A stretch of 64,000 bases of DNA, from contig CM054063.1 of NCBI GenBank assembly GCA_028641055.1, forward strand, positions 176,128,697-176,192,696, read 5' to 3'. The DNA is from Alopecurus myosuroides. Lineage: Eukaryota > Streptophyta > Magnoliopsida > Poales > Poaceae. Positions 10,446-21,510 of the stretch are shown piece by piece (within the stretch, counting starts at the first letter, position 1; every line of letters starts with the position of its first letter). A program made the translations under genes and the position numbers. The notes under the pieces were generated by a model. That model had not been told where the DNA came from. It made no database searches and saw only the letters and a program-made list of their open reading frames with translations.

Positions 10446-11520
10446 AGACTCCGGTGGAAAACTGCGCGGCAATGTGAGAATGAGAGGCCATGTAATCTAT
10501 TCTTTTTTTCTTTTGTTCTTTGTATGGAATTGTTGGTCTTTGAGGCGCCTGTGCCCACATCGGCCACCCCTCTTGTATATAACTTGCTATTATGCCAAGT
10601 AGTTGTATGCCCAAATTTGCGTCTTCCATATTTCTCTACAAAAGATTTCTTCCCAATCTCTCTGCACTCTACAGTATACACTACAAGCGATTCTCAGCAT
10701 TCTAAACATGTTGATCCATGACGAAACTTTGGTCACAGTTACACATCTCGTCATGAGTGAGCGTTGCTTTATGTTTCGGCAGTTCGCGACAACCGACAGA
10801 CGTCCTGTTAGGCCGTGATGTCCCAAACCCCCAACATTTTGCAATGAACAAAATATCAACTACTGTACAACCGAAATTGTCCTAGATTGTGCAGCCTGTT
10901 ACGTAGACGTTAGTGCACTGATTGATCAATGATGCTGTGTAATTTACTCTCGTGAGGGCGTCAGCATTAGCAGAAGCAACGAGCGGCAAGAGCAACAGAA
11001 GCAACAGCGAGCGCCGGCCCTGGATACCCTGTTTACCGTATCATGAACAGCAAGAGCTACAATAGCGACCGGGCAGAGATACAACCACATATATGCCTCC
11101 CGAACTGCTAGCTATGCAAGCCATCTTGTTAGAGCCACTGGACGCACGGGCACGAAATCCCTCCCCCTTCCGACGACCCAATAGCGGTGAAATTGCCAGA
11201 CGGGCTAACCCCCCCCCGTCCGGCAACCCCGTTTCCCATTTGTTGAGTCGCAACTCGCAAACGGATGTGCCGACAACCATGGCAACCCGTGGCACGTCGG
11301 ATTCTGACGGGCGGGTCCGCTCCATCAGCGGCACGAACACGTTCAACGCGAATTATTGCGGCGACTGCGTGTTTTAATGGCACACCGGTTCACCTGATAG
11401 TGGAGCGTCCTGTCCCGTTGTGTCCCATCGCGTCTCGTCCTCCGACGCGCGTCGCCCAAGTAGTGTTGGCCTCGGGAACCATCGCTGGAGTAAATGAACA
11501 AGCCCCCTCGTTGCCCTCGA
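10446..11520. other. Intergenic stretch after the kinase
   Basis: The first 400 bases are AT-rich and likely contain the kinase 3' end. The rest (10960-11340) is GC-rich with short open frames that match nothing I recognise. No repeat end or RNA gene is seen. Confidence 0.45.
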
Positions 11521-11727
11521 GACGCTATATAGTGTCGCCACATTTGCCGCCCTTCGCCACTGCATAGATCTTCTCCGTCGCCGCTTCTCCCTCCCTCGCT
11601 CGCTTAACGGCGGAATGATGAACAACCACGAGGCTGGAAGCACTGGCGGCGGCGTATTCAAGAGCTGCCTAACCAGGCCCGAGACTTCCTTCTTCGGATG
11701 CGCCTCCCCTCCGGCGGCGGCTAGGCG

Positions 11728-12622
11728 ATGAGCGCGACGGACTACTTCGTCCCGCCGTTCCCCGAGACGCTGGAGCGCTTCTGCACACTCGTCCAGGAGC
11801 GTCCCCGCGACCTGACCCCGGACTAGCGGGCGGACCCCAACTACAGCGAGGACAATGCCCTCTGGACCGCCATCTTCACGCAGGAGCAGGAGGCGGCACT
11901 GAATAACTTGTCGTACCGGTTTGCCCCTGTCAACAGGGACGCGGAGGGGCGGCGAAACTGGTGGGGCGGCCGCTCCATCGACGGTGTCATGTCTGAGTAC
12001 GGGTACGCCCGGCTGTCGACGACACAACCGGTGCCCTGGCTCGGCCCGTCCTTGCAGATCACGGCCTTGCAGTCCTCTTCTTCGCAGGGCTCCTCCGCCG
12101 GCTCCGGCAGCATCTAGAGGGAGGGCGGGGCAGCTTCAGCGATGCGGAAAATGCGCGTCAAAAGGGAGGCGGCGCCATCACGTGATTCATCGTCATCCGC
12201 GAGCGCTCGTCCTCGCAACGTGCGCCATCCCACGCAGAAGGACGCGCCCCCACCACCATCAAGATGGAGGTGAAGGAGGAGTGGGACGCGCCGCCACTTC
12301 AGCTCAGCAAGCGAAGCTCAACGCCCAGTACGAGCTAGACATGGCGACTGCCTTGTCCGCCTCGTTCAACACAGTGATCGCGACAACAGACGACGTGGTG
12401 GAGGAGTGGTCCACCTGCGAGCACGCCGAGGCGAATGGCATCGTCTACGTCGGCGGCAACGACAAGGTTGTCGTCAAGGCTGAGGTGAAGGATGAGCCGG
12501 CCGAGCAGAAGCGCCGTGACCACGACGATGGTAGCGACAGTGATGGCGGGGACGGCGGGTTGTCGAACTGGCGCAGAGAGCACGACGAGTTGGTGGCACA
12601 ATTCCCGGACGTGTTCCTTTAG
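11728..12622 (+). pseudogene. Decayed GC-rich gene of unknown function
   Basis: One frame from ATG 11728 reads 129 codons to TAG 12115-12117 with a single internal TAG at 11824-11826. It has no domain I recognise (short pieces: DYFVPPFPETLERFC, NRDAEGRRNWWGGRS). Downstream, coding-like composition continues in other frames to TAG at 12622. That part includes Lys-Glu motifs (VKEEWD, VVVKAEVKDEP) and an acidic stretch ending LVAQFPDVFL. A TATA-like TATATAG at 11526 and a GC-rich leader precede it. The mix of VKEEP-type motifs and acidic C-termini resembles multi-copy grass genes associated with transposons (compare 48064-48838), but I cannot name the family. Frame changes mean no full protein is made. 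Confidence 0.45.
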
Positions 12623-13597
12623 TTTTTTGTTTTAATTTCGACCATGTTTGTACAACTTCGAAAAGAATGAAGTCCGTCGGTTTTTATCAAATTCAGTTGA
12701 ATTTTTTATGCCTACCTGAAAGGACACGGATGTCGTCTAGAGTGGGGAGGGGTCATAGGCGTTTTAAAATAATTAAGGTTAAGACATGAATAAATACGGA
12801 ATAAAACTAGCGTTTAATTTATCAAGCCAAAACCTAAACAAACTAGGTTCACCTATTTGCACCAAAAATTTATGCTAAATAATTTTAAAAACTATGTGAT
12901 AGCAAGATATGCTCAATGGCTATCACAAAGTAAATTCCATAAGTAAAGAGGTCGGATATAGAAATAATCGAGACACGTGGAGATGATGATTTATTTGAAA
13001 ATTCACTTCTCAATGGAAGCTAATCTCCGTTGGAGAGGTGTGGAGTCATAATGACTCCAAGTGACCAATGGCTCACCTTATTTTTCTCGTGCCACCATCA
13101 ATGCGGAGTGGCACGGTCCACTATGGAAACTTTGAGTGCGGTCACCGATCCCGTATAAGGTTGGGGCAATCTCCACAACTCAATTGAAGGCTGCCAACAA
13201 TATCCCGTGACATACCAAAACTCTGAGATAGCAACAAAGCTCCGAAATCTTCCAAAGCTTCGAGACGAAAACAACAACAACAACCATCTAGGGCACTCTA
13301 AGTACCTAAGAGGACAAACTCAAAGGCACTCTAAGAACCCAAGAGTAACAAGCTCCTCAACCTTTCACTCAAATGAATCCTCGTAGAAAACTCAAACCAA
13401 TGCAACCGATGCAATGACAAGAACACAAGAAATGCACAAATCGTTCACTATCAAATCCCACCAAAGCAACAAATGCTATAAGGGGAGAAGAGAGAAAAAA
13501 CAAAGAAGAACTCAACAAATAAATCCACAAGATCTAGATCGAAGGACTTCCCCTCACTAAGAGGAGAGATGGATTGATGGAATAATAGATTTAGATC

Positions 13598-13639
<42 letters not shown>

Positions 13640-14866
13640 TCGTTTAGGAAGGGGTAAGAATCATTGGAGGGATTGAGATATAGAAAACTCAAAGAAGGTC
13701 AATAATGGTTGTCTAATACGAGCTCAAGAGTTGGGGAACCTTTAGGGAAGAAGACCCCTTAAATAGGTCCCAAAGAAACTAGTCGTTATGCAGTTTTTTG
13801 TGCATTCTGGATTCATATCGGATTAATACGGCCTCCCGGATTGGATCCGAATTGATCCGACTTCTAACAGACATATTCACTTTCATGTCGAAATAGATCC
13901 GGGTTGATGTCGGATTAATCCGGACCCCCGGATTGGCCCGGAATGGTCCGGGACGAAGGTTTTCGCCTAATCTCAGATTCCGTCTGAAATATTCCGACCT
14001 AGTCGGATTATTCCGAGTTGGGTTGGACCTAGTCGGATTATTCCCACCTGGTTAGAATTCGTGAAGCACGCTTACGAGAAATGCGATAACTTTTTATGAT
14101 ATTGGGCTCGTTGGAATTGTCACAACGAGCACTACAAGAATATGTAGAGAAACATCATAGTACAATAAGGGAGGATAAAACCATATTACGAAAGGTTTGA
14201 CCTCACTATAAAATCACAACCGTAAAACATTCAATACCGAACACGACACAAGTTTTTTCTTACGAAATCCATTTTCGATAAACCTGAGCTTGTCATGAAG
14301 ATCATAACAAGTAACAAAACCGCACAATGATAAGATCCAAATAAGAACCAAGAAATTTCCAAGTATGCAAAGTTTTGAGCTCTCTCTGAGTGATACGATC
14401 AAGTTGTTAATATGAGAGGCCCTCTTGATAGTATGGTTATGTATCCTTCCCAACCAATGCTACGAGACCGGTAAAAAAGAAAACTTATCAATATTATACC
14501 TTTGCCTTTAGCATTCCACTTGAGCTAGATTATGAAGATCTTGACCTCCTCAAGATGGAACAACTTTCTTGATTTCTTTTTACTCGGTGAAGACACATAG
14601 ATTGCTCCCCCATACTCCACTATGGGAGATATTATCTTAAGGCCATCTTCACTTGGCCATAATCTCCAAAAGGGTGTCAAGCCCCAGGTGTGTGATCTCT
14701 TTGAGATGATCCTCTTGGATTTGCACTTCACAACCATACCATGAACCCACATGGCACATTTTCTAGCTTTGTGAGTTGATCAACTATTTGTAATTTGTCT
14801 TGATCAATCTTGTATCTTTTTCTCTCCTCGTTATGATGTCTTGAAGAAAATCATGAATGTCCACAC
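12623..14866. other. Unassigned repeat-like DNA
   Basis: No gene is supported. From about 12780 the sequence has the look of an old LTR-retrotransposon or its non-coding interior: long AT-rich non-coding DNA, repeated CGGATTAATCCGGAC-like words at 13820-14040, and a short minus-strand open frame at 14214-14453 without a domain. I could not pair any LTRs. Confidence 0.4.
13598..13640. repeat. CT/GA microsatellite
   Basis: A (TC)n tract of about 43 bp with one TAT interruption. Confidence 0.9.
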
Positions 14867-15204
14867 AATATTCTACTTCAAGACATACTTGCAATATTTC
14901 CAACTCTCTAATGACCAATCTTTGGATATTCACATGAATAGCACCTTGGTTATCACTCGATCATCTTGAATCCAACACATGGACATCAAGCATTTCCTAT
15001 GGACAAGCTCTACAAGTATAACTCAATGCAACCATAATATTCTTTTTCAAGAAATACTTCAATATGCCAAACACTCAAATGACCAACCTTAGGATATTCA
15101 CATGAATAGCACCTTGGTCATCACTCGATCATCTTGAATCCAACACACGGACATCAAATATTGCCTATGGACAACCTCTACAGGTATAACTCGATGCAAC
15201 CATT
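14867..15204. repeat. Two-copy tandem repeat, period about 169 bp
   Basis: The unit starts AATATTCT at 14867 and again at 15036. The copies share ATGACCAA, GGATATTCACATGAATAGCA, CACTCGATCATCTTGAATCC, ATGGACA and ACTCAATGCAACCAT with about 10% differences. It is a direct tandem dimer; a third copy breaks off after 15204. Confidence 0.8.
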
Positions 15205-15430
15205 AGTCCATACTGATTGTCATTAATTACCAAAACAACACAAGGGGCCCCATGCTCTTTCGCTAGCTATTGGGATACGCTGGTGCGAACACATGCCCGC
15301 AATAGGCTGGCAACACGCGTCGGCATGCCCAATAGAACACGCCATCAAACACTTTTCGGACACTCTATTGGGAGCGCCGATGGAGATGCTCTTAGCCACG
15401 GATTCTAACTTTCTCCTAGTGTAGAACACC

Positions 15431-15505
15431 ACTCAATTAGGAAACCTTGTTGTTGCTCTTGTCGTAGCGATCTATTTGAAATTCCCCAAGGATTTAGAGA
15501 GGTTC
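15431..15505 (-). pseudogene. RNase H-like fragment, distal part (split by retrotransposon)
   Basis: This short flank continues the minus-strand fragment seen at 39317-39500 once the retrotransposon and one GGTTC duplicate are set aside. It has lost clear coding similarity. It is listed so that the pre-insertion locus can be understood. Confidence 0.3.
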
Positions 15506-15980
15506 TGTCGTGGGATAATCACGGCAGACGTTACCGGGGGTAACTTATCTTGGGGCAAATCGACTCTGGTGTTTGGGAGAGGGTTTAGCTCAAAGGAAAA
15601 CATGATGATATGCGATCTGGTAGCCGGCAATCAAGGCGCCGAGTCTCCGATCTAGATATATTAACTCAACTCTCGTGTTACACTGGATACTCGATACCTA
15701 GCGATATTGCTCGAACTCTTGGATCTCTCTCGTCTAACCCTAGGGGCCGGCTTATATAATATCCGGACCCCCTGGCCTACTCTCCAAGGCGCACTCTGAA
15801 TCCTACCCGGACACTGCTTACAAACCCTAAACTTCCTTATCGGAACCCACAATCCGGGCTACGAGGCCTACGTTCTTGGGCCTTCTAGAAACTCCTTTAT
15901 CTTAAGCCGGGTCTTGTGCAGCGTCCTTTGGGCCGAGTTACTCCTTGGCGTTGGCCTACCGGGTTATCATCCCTCCATCA
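15506..15980 (-). repeat. 3' LTR of the outer element
   Basis: Begins TG and ends CA and pairs with 38842-39316. Target duplication GGTTC at 15501-15505. The minus-strand polypurine tract (CTGGGGAC) lies just inside, at about 15984-15992. Confidence 0.93.
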
Positions 15981-16366
15981 GTAGTCCCCAGAATAGCTTG
16001 GGCTTCATGAGATCCTCCTTGAAGCGCACGCTATTCCCTGCAAAGAATATCAAACATACAAGTTCATAGAACCCGGGTTAGATTGCTTTGATAAACAGCT
16101 AGGCCTAACTCCATGGTGGCCATATAATAACCCGGCCTTCTCTAAATCCTTCTTTACTCTTTCCGGGTCAACGCCCGGGTAAGAATGTCAAAGATCCGGC
16201 TTACTCCACTTGATAACTGATCCTGATACCGCGGGAAGATTTCCTTCATATCTTGTCCGGATATCCCGTCTAGCACTTAATGCATATCCCGGAAAATCCG
16301 GCGGATATCCTTTATCCCGAAATTTCCGGCTCTCGCCCGTTGGCCTAGGTTTATCCACCCGCACCT

Positions 16367-16374
16367 TATAAATA
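16367..16374 (+). promoter_or_regulatory. TATA box for the antisense gene (outer element)
   Basis: TATAAATA on the plus strand, 387 bp inside the 3' LTR. The same octamer occurs at the same place in the inner element (28870) and in the third element (54204). The following 250 bp is a GC-rich leader ending at a splice-donor-like CTTCG/GTAAGC at 16629. Confidence 0.65.
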
Positions 16375-16936
16375 GGCACCCGGGGGATAACCTAACCCCA
16401 ACGGTCCATTTCTTCTTCCTCTCCTTCACTCCCGCACCCAAGCTTACGGAGCGCCACCACAGAGACCTCGCGCACGCCGCCGGAACCAATCCACCGCCGG
16501 TTACGTTCCGCCACAGCTCGTCCCGCGCCGCCGCCGACCTCCGCCGCCGCGCCCTCGAGCAGCTCGCCGGCAGTCGCGAAGGGTCACTCAGATTGCGCTA
16601 TTTGCCGTCGCCGCGCTCTACTTCAATCCCCTTCGGTAAGCTCCTTGCTCCCTTTGATTTAGCTTTGCAATTTCTCGAATCGACCCAGATTGGATCTTGG
16701 TCTTCCGCGGGCCATTTCCCCTTCCGCGCCGAATTAGGTCACATAGATTCTCGTTAGCTCATCCAACCACTTCAATATTGATTCCACTTCGTTCTCCTAC
16801 TACTTGTAGCCACTAATTTCACCGCGAATCCGAAAATGAAATTTCCAATCTAGGTCCAATCTGCCCAAAATTTCCGCGATTGACATTGATACCCGGCAGA
16901 TCCACTTCTTCCAGTTTTCTTATCTGTACTAGACAA

Positions 16937-19900
16937 ATGGGCAACCATCCTTCTTCCGCAAATGCTTACCAATACGTAAGTACCCCACAATCTTTGCCCT
17001 GACACTTGATACTCAGATGATTCTTAGTTTCCATGTCTCGTTGATACTGCTTGTGTATACTCGGATAACTCACGATTTCCGAGTCTTACACCTCATACTT
17101 TTTGGTCTTTGTGCTTTGCAGGCTGAACCCATGGCTCCCAAGAAGCAAGGGAAACAGACGGCCAAAACCCGGATGACCCAATCAATATCCGCCAACTCGG
17201 CGCGATCCACAGTCACTAAGGGGCCAAGCTGGAGGAGCTGGCCGAGTTAGGGGTCCTCCCCCCTCAGAAGGATATCCACTGGAGGGTGCCGGGTGATGAG
17301 ACCCGGCCCACGCCTGCTGCCGACGAGGTAATTTGCTTCGTTGAGCACGTGACCCGGGGGTTTCGCCCTCCGGGTCACCCTTTCTTCCGCGAGGTCTTGA
17401 GCCACTATGGCCTCTGGGTGTTCGACATAGGGCCTAACTCTATGTTGAACATAACCCATTTCATCGTTCTTTCCGAGTCGTATTTGTGCACTCTGCCAAA
17501 TTTGACTCTTTTTATCGAACTTTTCCAATGCAAACCGTGCCGCGAAAGCGGTGACGGGGCGCTTCTTGCTTGCGGCGGGGTTTCTATCCAGCGCCGCAAG
17601 AATTCCCCAATGCCAACTCTTAATCTGAATTCCCACGTCAAACACTGGCAATTATCCTTCTTCTACTGCCGAGACACATCCCCACCCGGCGAAAGTAAAT
17701 TGCCGGGTTAGTCGGAGGGTCTCCTTGATATCTCCGAGTCCTTCAACGCCTTTGCCCCTGAATCGGACAGGGAGGCCATCCAACCTCTGTTAACCAAGAT
17801 AGCCGTCCTCTCCGCCCAAGGTCTCCTTGGGCTCAACTTGGTCAAGACCTGGGTGGACTTCAGGATCCAGCCCAACTCCATCCGCACCAAGCTAATGTGC
17901 GACTACTCGGGGCACGTCACAGACGCGCTCCGGTATTCTTCTAAGAACTACCCAGCCGGCGACACCAACAAAACCATCAAGAGTTTCTTGACGGAAAAAC
18001 TGGAGGTGATCAAAAACATCGCCGGGTTAGCTCCATTCACCCGGGACAACCCGGCTCCAGCGGTAAAATCCGACTTTTATACTTTTACCTTCATGCTTTC
18101 GCTTGATATGACTGCTGATTCTTACCCTTGTGCTTTTGTCTCAGGCTGATAATGCTTTCTGGAACGTCGAGACCTCCCCTTCTTCCGGAGACCCGGAAGA
18201 AGATGAGGAACCGGCTGACAATGACGAAGGTATTTATCCGGGTCTTCTATCAACTTCACTTGCGCCATTTTGCTCACACGTCTAACTTTTTCCGACTATA
18301 CATACTCGGCTTACAGGGTTGGAGGACAAAGATGACAATGACGAGGGGGACCCGGAGGCCACCGAATCCGACCAAAGCGACCCTGAACAAGAAGCAGTTG
18401 TTGGGGCCAAGAGGAAGACCAGGGGGTGGTATCCAAGGTTCCCTTCTCCTTTATGTCCTCCGAACCCTATTCCTTCGATAACATGCGAAAACTTAACCAA
18501 CAATTGACCAACTCACCACATTTGAAGGACTCTCTTCCGGCCAAGCGTAGAGTGACGCGGAGTTCCCCCGGTGACGATCCCCTCAACCCGGGCATCGCCA
18601 CCTCACCGGTCCGCCGTGCCGGTACTCCTCCACCTCATCCTTCCAATTCTCCTCGGCGTCACCCCTCCCCCAATCATCCACGGGCTGGGCAATTCCGGGT
18701 TCCGCTATTGGTTTCTGCGACAGTTTCATCCGCTTCCAGCAGCGAGCTCCCCCCGGATTATGCTGTGAACACCGGGTGAGTCCTTGCTGTATGGTATCTC
18801 CGCATACTCGATAATCTTCCTCCACTGCCACTAACTGTTTCTTTCTTTTTTTTCCTTAGCGCCCAAGTCACACTTAGTGACCCGGAGAACATGGAGACCG
18901 ATAACCGGGAAACGGAGGGGTCGACTGATAATACGGACGCCGCGACTAGCGGTGATGTTGAAGACCACCAGGAACAAGGCTCCTTGGGTGACCCAACTCA
19001 CCAGGAAACCGGGTCTCCAAAGCCATTCGAAGAGGCTGAGGACGAAGAGGTTGAGATCCCGGACACGAAGATGAGTTCTCCACACCCGGACACCCAGACA
19101 GTCCGGGTCTCGACTCCAAAGTCGGGGAAAATTCACCCGCCAGGCGATCAAGCTGCCGGCTCTTCTGGCGTCAGGCCCGAAGACATGACATTCTCCCAGA
19201 TGCTGGAGGCCCTTCACACCTTGAGGGCCGATGAATAAAATATCTTAGAAGCTTTGATAGCTAAACATGAGGTAAATCCGAATAATATTGCCTGTATCCT
19301 TTATCTAGTCCCCAAGTTCTGAGTGAACTTATTGATAATTTACTTGGAACTTCGCAGTATACCCGACTAATCCTTCCTTGTGTCTCCACTCAGGCTTTCG
19401 TGGCCCAGTCCGAGAAGAAATTGGCGAAGACCACCAAGCTCCTTGAGAAAGAGGTGGCTCTGTGTGAGGCGGCTGAAGCTGAAGCTAGGAGGAGCGGGAA
19501 GATCACGAGGAAGTATAGGAGGAGGGCTCATGCAGCAGAAGATGAGCTGACAAAAGTTTCTGTTCAAATTGCCGATACATATCGTGCACTGGCTGGTACG
19601 ATTCCTAACTTTGATAATTATGACCCGGATTCTCATTTTGATAAATAGTTGAGTTTCCTTACTCGGTGCTTTTTCCTATTTTCTGCAGGTCCGGATGAAG
19701 TAATCCCGGAGGAAGATGACATTGCCAAATTGAAGACCATCAAGAGCACTATCCGACAGCTCTGTGCCGGAACCAAATGGATCCTTCAAGAACTGCAATG
19801 GCCGGGTGTTGGATACGGCAATCTGAAGAGGTTACTGGACGCCTGCTCCACTATACCCGAGTGGATTGGGCACTGGAAGTGCTCGTCCTGCCGGGTTGGG

Positions 19901-20383
19901 GTAACTCGGGGGCTTGCCCTGGCTAAAGCTTATTTTCCTAAGCTTGAGCCGGCCAAGCTTGTGGGCTGGTTTCCAGAATTCAACCATGACGGGTCCAAGT
20001 TCTCAGTGAAGAATTTCAAGGCCATCCAGAAGGAAGTTCGTCACCCGGCCAGTGTGATTGCTGATGGCTTGGATATCAACTCAATTATCCCTGCGTACGA
20101 TGCTGATGGAAAGGCGATTAAGTCGGATCTTCCCAAGCCGTACGACATGTTGGCCCGATGGAAGGCGGAGGCTGCCCAGTTGAGAGAGGAGGCCGCGAAG
20201 AAGAAGGCTGAGGCCGATTCTGCGCCTGCTACCTCCACACCGATCGTCCCTCCTCCTGCACAGGCCGGCACTACTGCTGATCCGGGTGTTGCTGCTACCA
20301 ATACCGAAGGGCAAGCTAAGGAACAAGACCCGGCTGGCAAAGGCAAGGGGAAGATGGATGCCTCAGTCCCGGATGCCCAGTGA
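16937..20383 (+). pseudogene. Antisense additional gene (aORF), Transposase_28-like, outer copy
   Basis: Genes of this type (Pfam Transposase_28, 'putative gypsy type transposon') are extra genes of Tat-lineage retrotransposons; their role is unknown. A short first coding exon (ATG 16937, ending 16975 at GTAAGT) joins GT-AG exons beginning near 17123, 18146, 18319, 18861, 19393 and 19689. The N-terminal domain carries CFVEHVTRGFRPPGHPF, then LSHYGLWVFDIGPNSMLN and a Cys pair (CKPC). A Pro/Ser/acidic middle, a coiled-coil stretch (AEAEARRSGKITRKYRRR) and a conserved C-terminal domain (VGVTRGLALAKAYFPKLE) follow. Breaks: a 2-nt insertion near 17220, TAG at 17709-17711, a 1-nt loss near 18427 and TAA at 19236-19238. 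The gene is antisense to gag-pol and converges on it. The call rests on alignment with the inner and third copies. Confidence 0.75.
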
Positions 20384-21510
20384 TACCTGCTATCCGCTGT
20401 CATTTCGTATGCGTCAGTCGGCCAATGGGCCCTTTGAACAATTATTTTTGACGGTGCGCCTGTGCACCTTTGATACTGGTATCGAGAGTTGTAATGCACT
20501 TTAATGCCTTAATATACTTCGTGGCCCTTCTGGCCTTTGGATGATTTTGATATCTATCTGCCTTTGAGCTTTTTTACTCTTGATACTCCGACTTTCTTTA
20601 TGGTTCCTTTTGTGAGACTCGGTTTTTGGGTCTCGTGGGTTTTGACAGGTGGACTTTTCTCTAAGTCCCCAAGTCCCCAAGACTCGGTTTTTGGGTTTTT
20701 GAGCTTGCTAGCTAAGCAACTTTCTCCTTTTTCAAAATACCCAGTCCCCAAGGCCCGAAATTCCGAGTCTGGGGTGTGAGGTTTCTCAAAGAAAACAAAT
20801 TGTTTCTGCTAAGCCCAAAACCTAGAGCCGTTTCACATAGGTATTGAAGTTATGCTTAATAGACTTTGAGTTTCCGGTTATTAACCCTGTACTCTGCATA
20901 ACTTGTGGTTTAGATGACCCTTTTGACTCTCTTGTACTGTAAGCCTGTTTTCGCGTGGATACCATGTTGTTACATCTGTACGAAAACAGGGTCAGGCAAG
21001 TCCCATTGGGCATCATGGCTGATTGTAATCGTAAGCGAGCAAATCATGCCACTTTAGTGCGAGTCACATCGAGCTTAAGTAAGAAAAGTCAAGAAATTTG
21101 GCTCCTTTGTCCGGTTATAAGATTGCAGCCGTACTCGTTTGCGAGTAATCGGCCCTTATAACTCATAGGCATCATGGCCGGGTCTTTGAGTTTGTAACTG
21201 TGCTATTCAAGCAATCAGCCCCCAAGACCTAAATACATGCAACATACTAAAGAAACTAATGCAGTAGGAAAACAATAAACAATACTTACCTGGAAGAAAA
21301 ATAAACACATAACAGAAAAATAAAACTTGATAACACATGTGAAAAAGATATATTGCTTAACCATCTCTTTATTGATATGAGAAAGTTAGGTCAGCAAGCC
21401 GCCTCATTAAAAACCCTCCAGTCCCCTTAGGTACCCTGGATGGGAAAAGAGTGCATCTGAAACCTGCTGCCTGTTACATCGTGTAATTCCACTTGTGAGT
21501 CTGGTCTATA
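20384..21510. other. Spacer between convergent aORF and pol (outer element)
   Basis: Non-coding, AT-rich spacer holding the 3' ends of both transcription units. It matches the inner spacer (32853-33894) closely, for example CATAACTTGTGGTTTAGATG and GTGCGAGTCACATCGAGCTT in both. Confidence 0.6.

Noticed and set aside
9219..10681. Minus-strand and frame-shifted open frames over the kinase
   Set aside because: GC-rich shadow frames of a clear kinase coding region.
14128..14145. CACTACAAGAA, a typical CACTA terminus
   Set aside because: No matching inverted end or 3-bp duplication found in the window; may be chance.
18282..19217. Minus-strand frames over the outer aORF exons
   Set aside because: Shadows of the plus-strand aORF, which aligns with two other copies.
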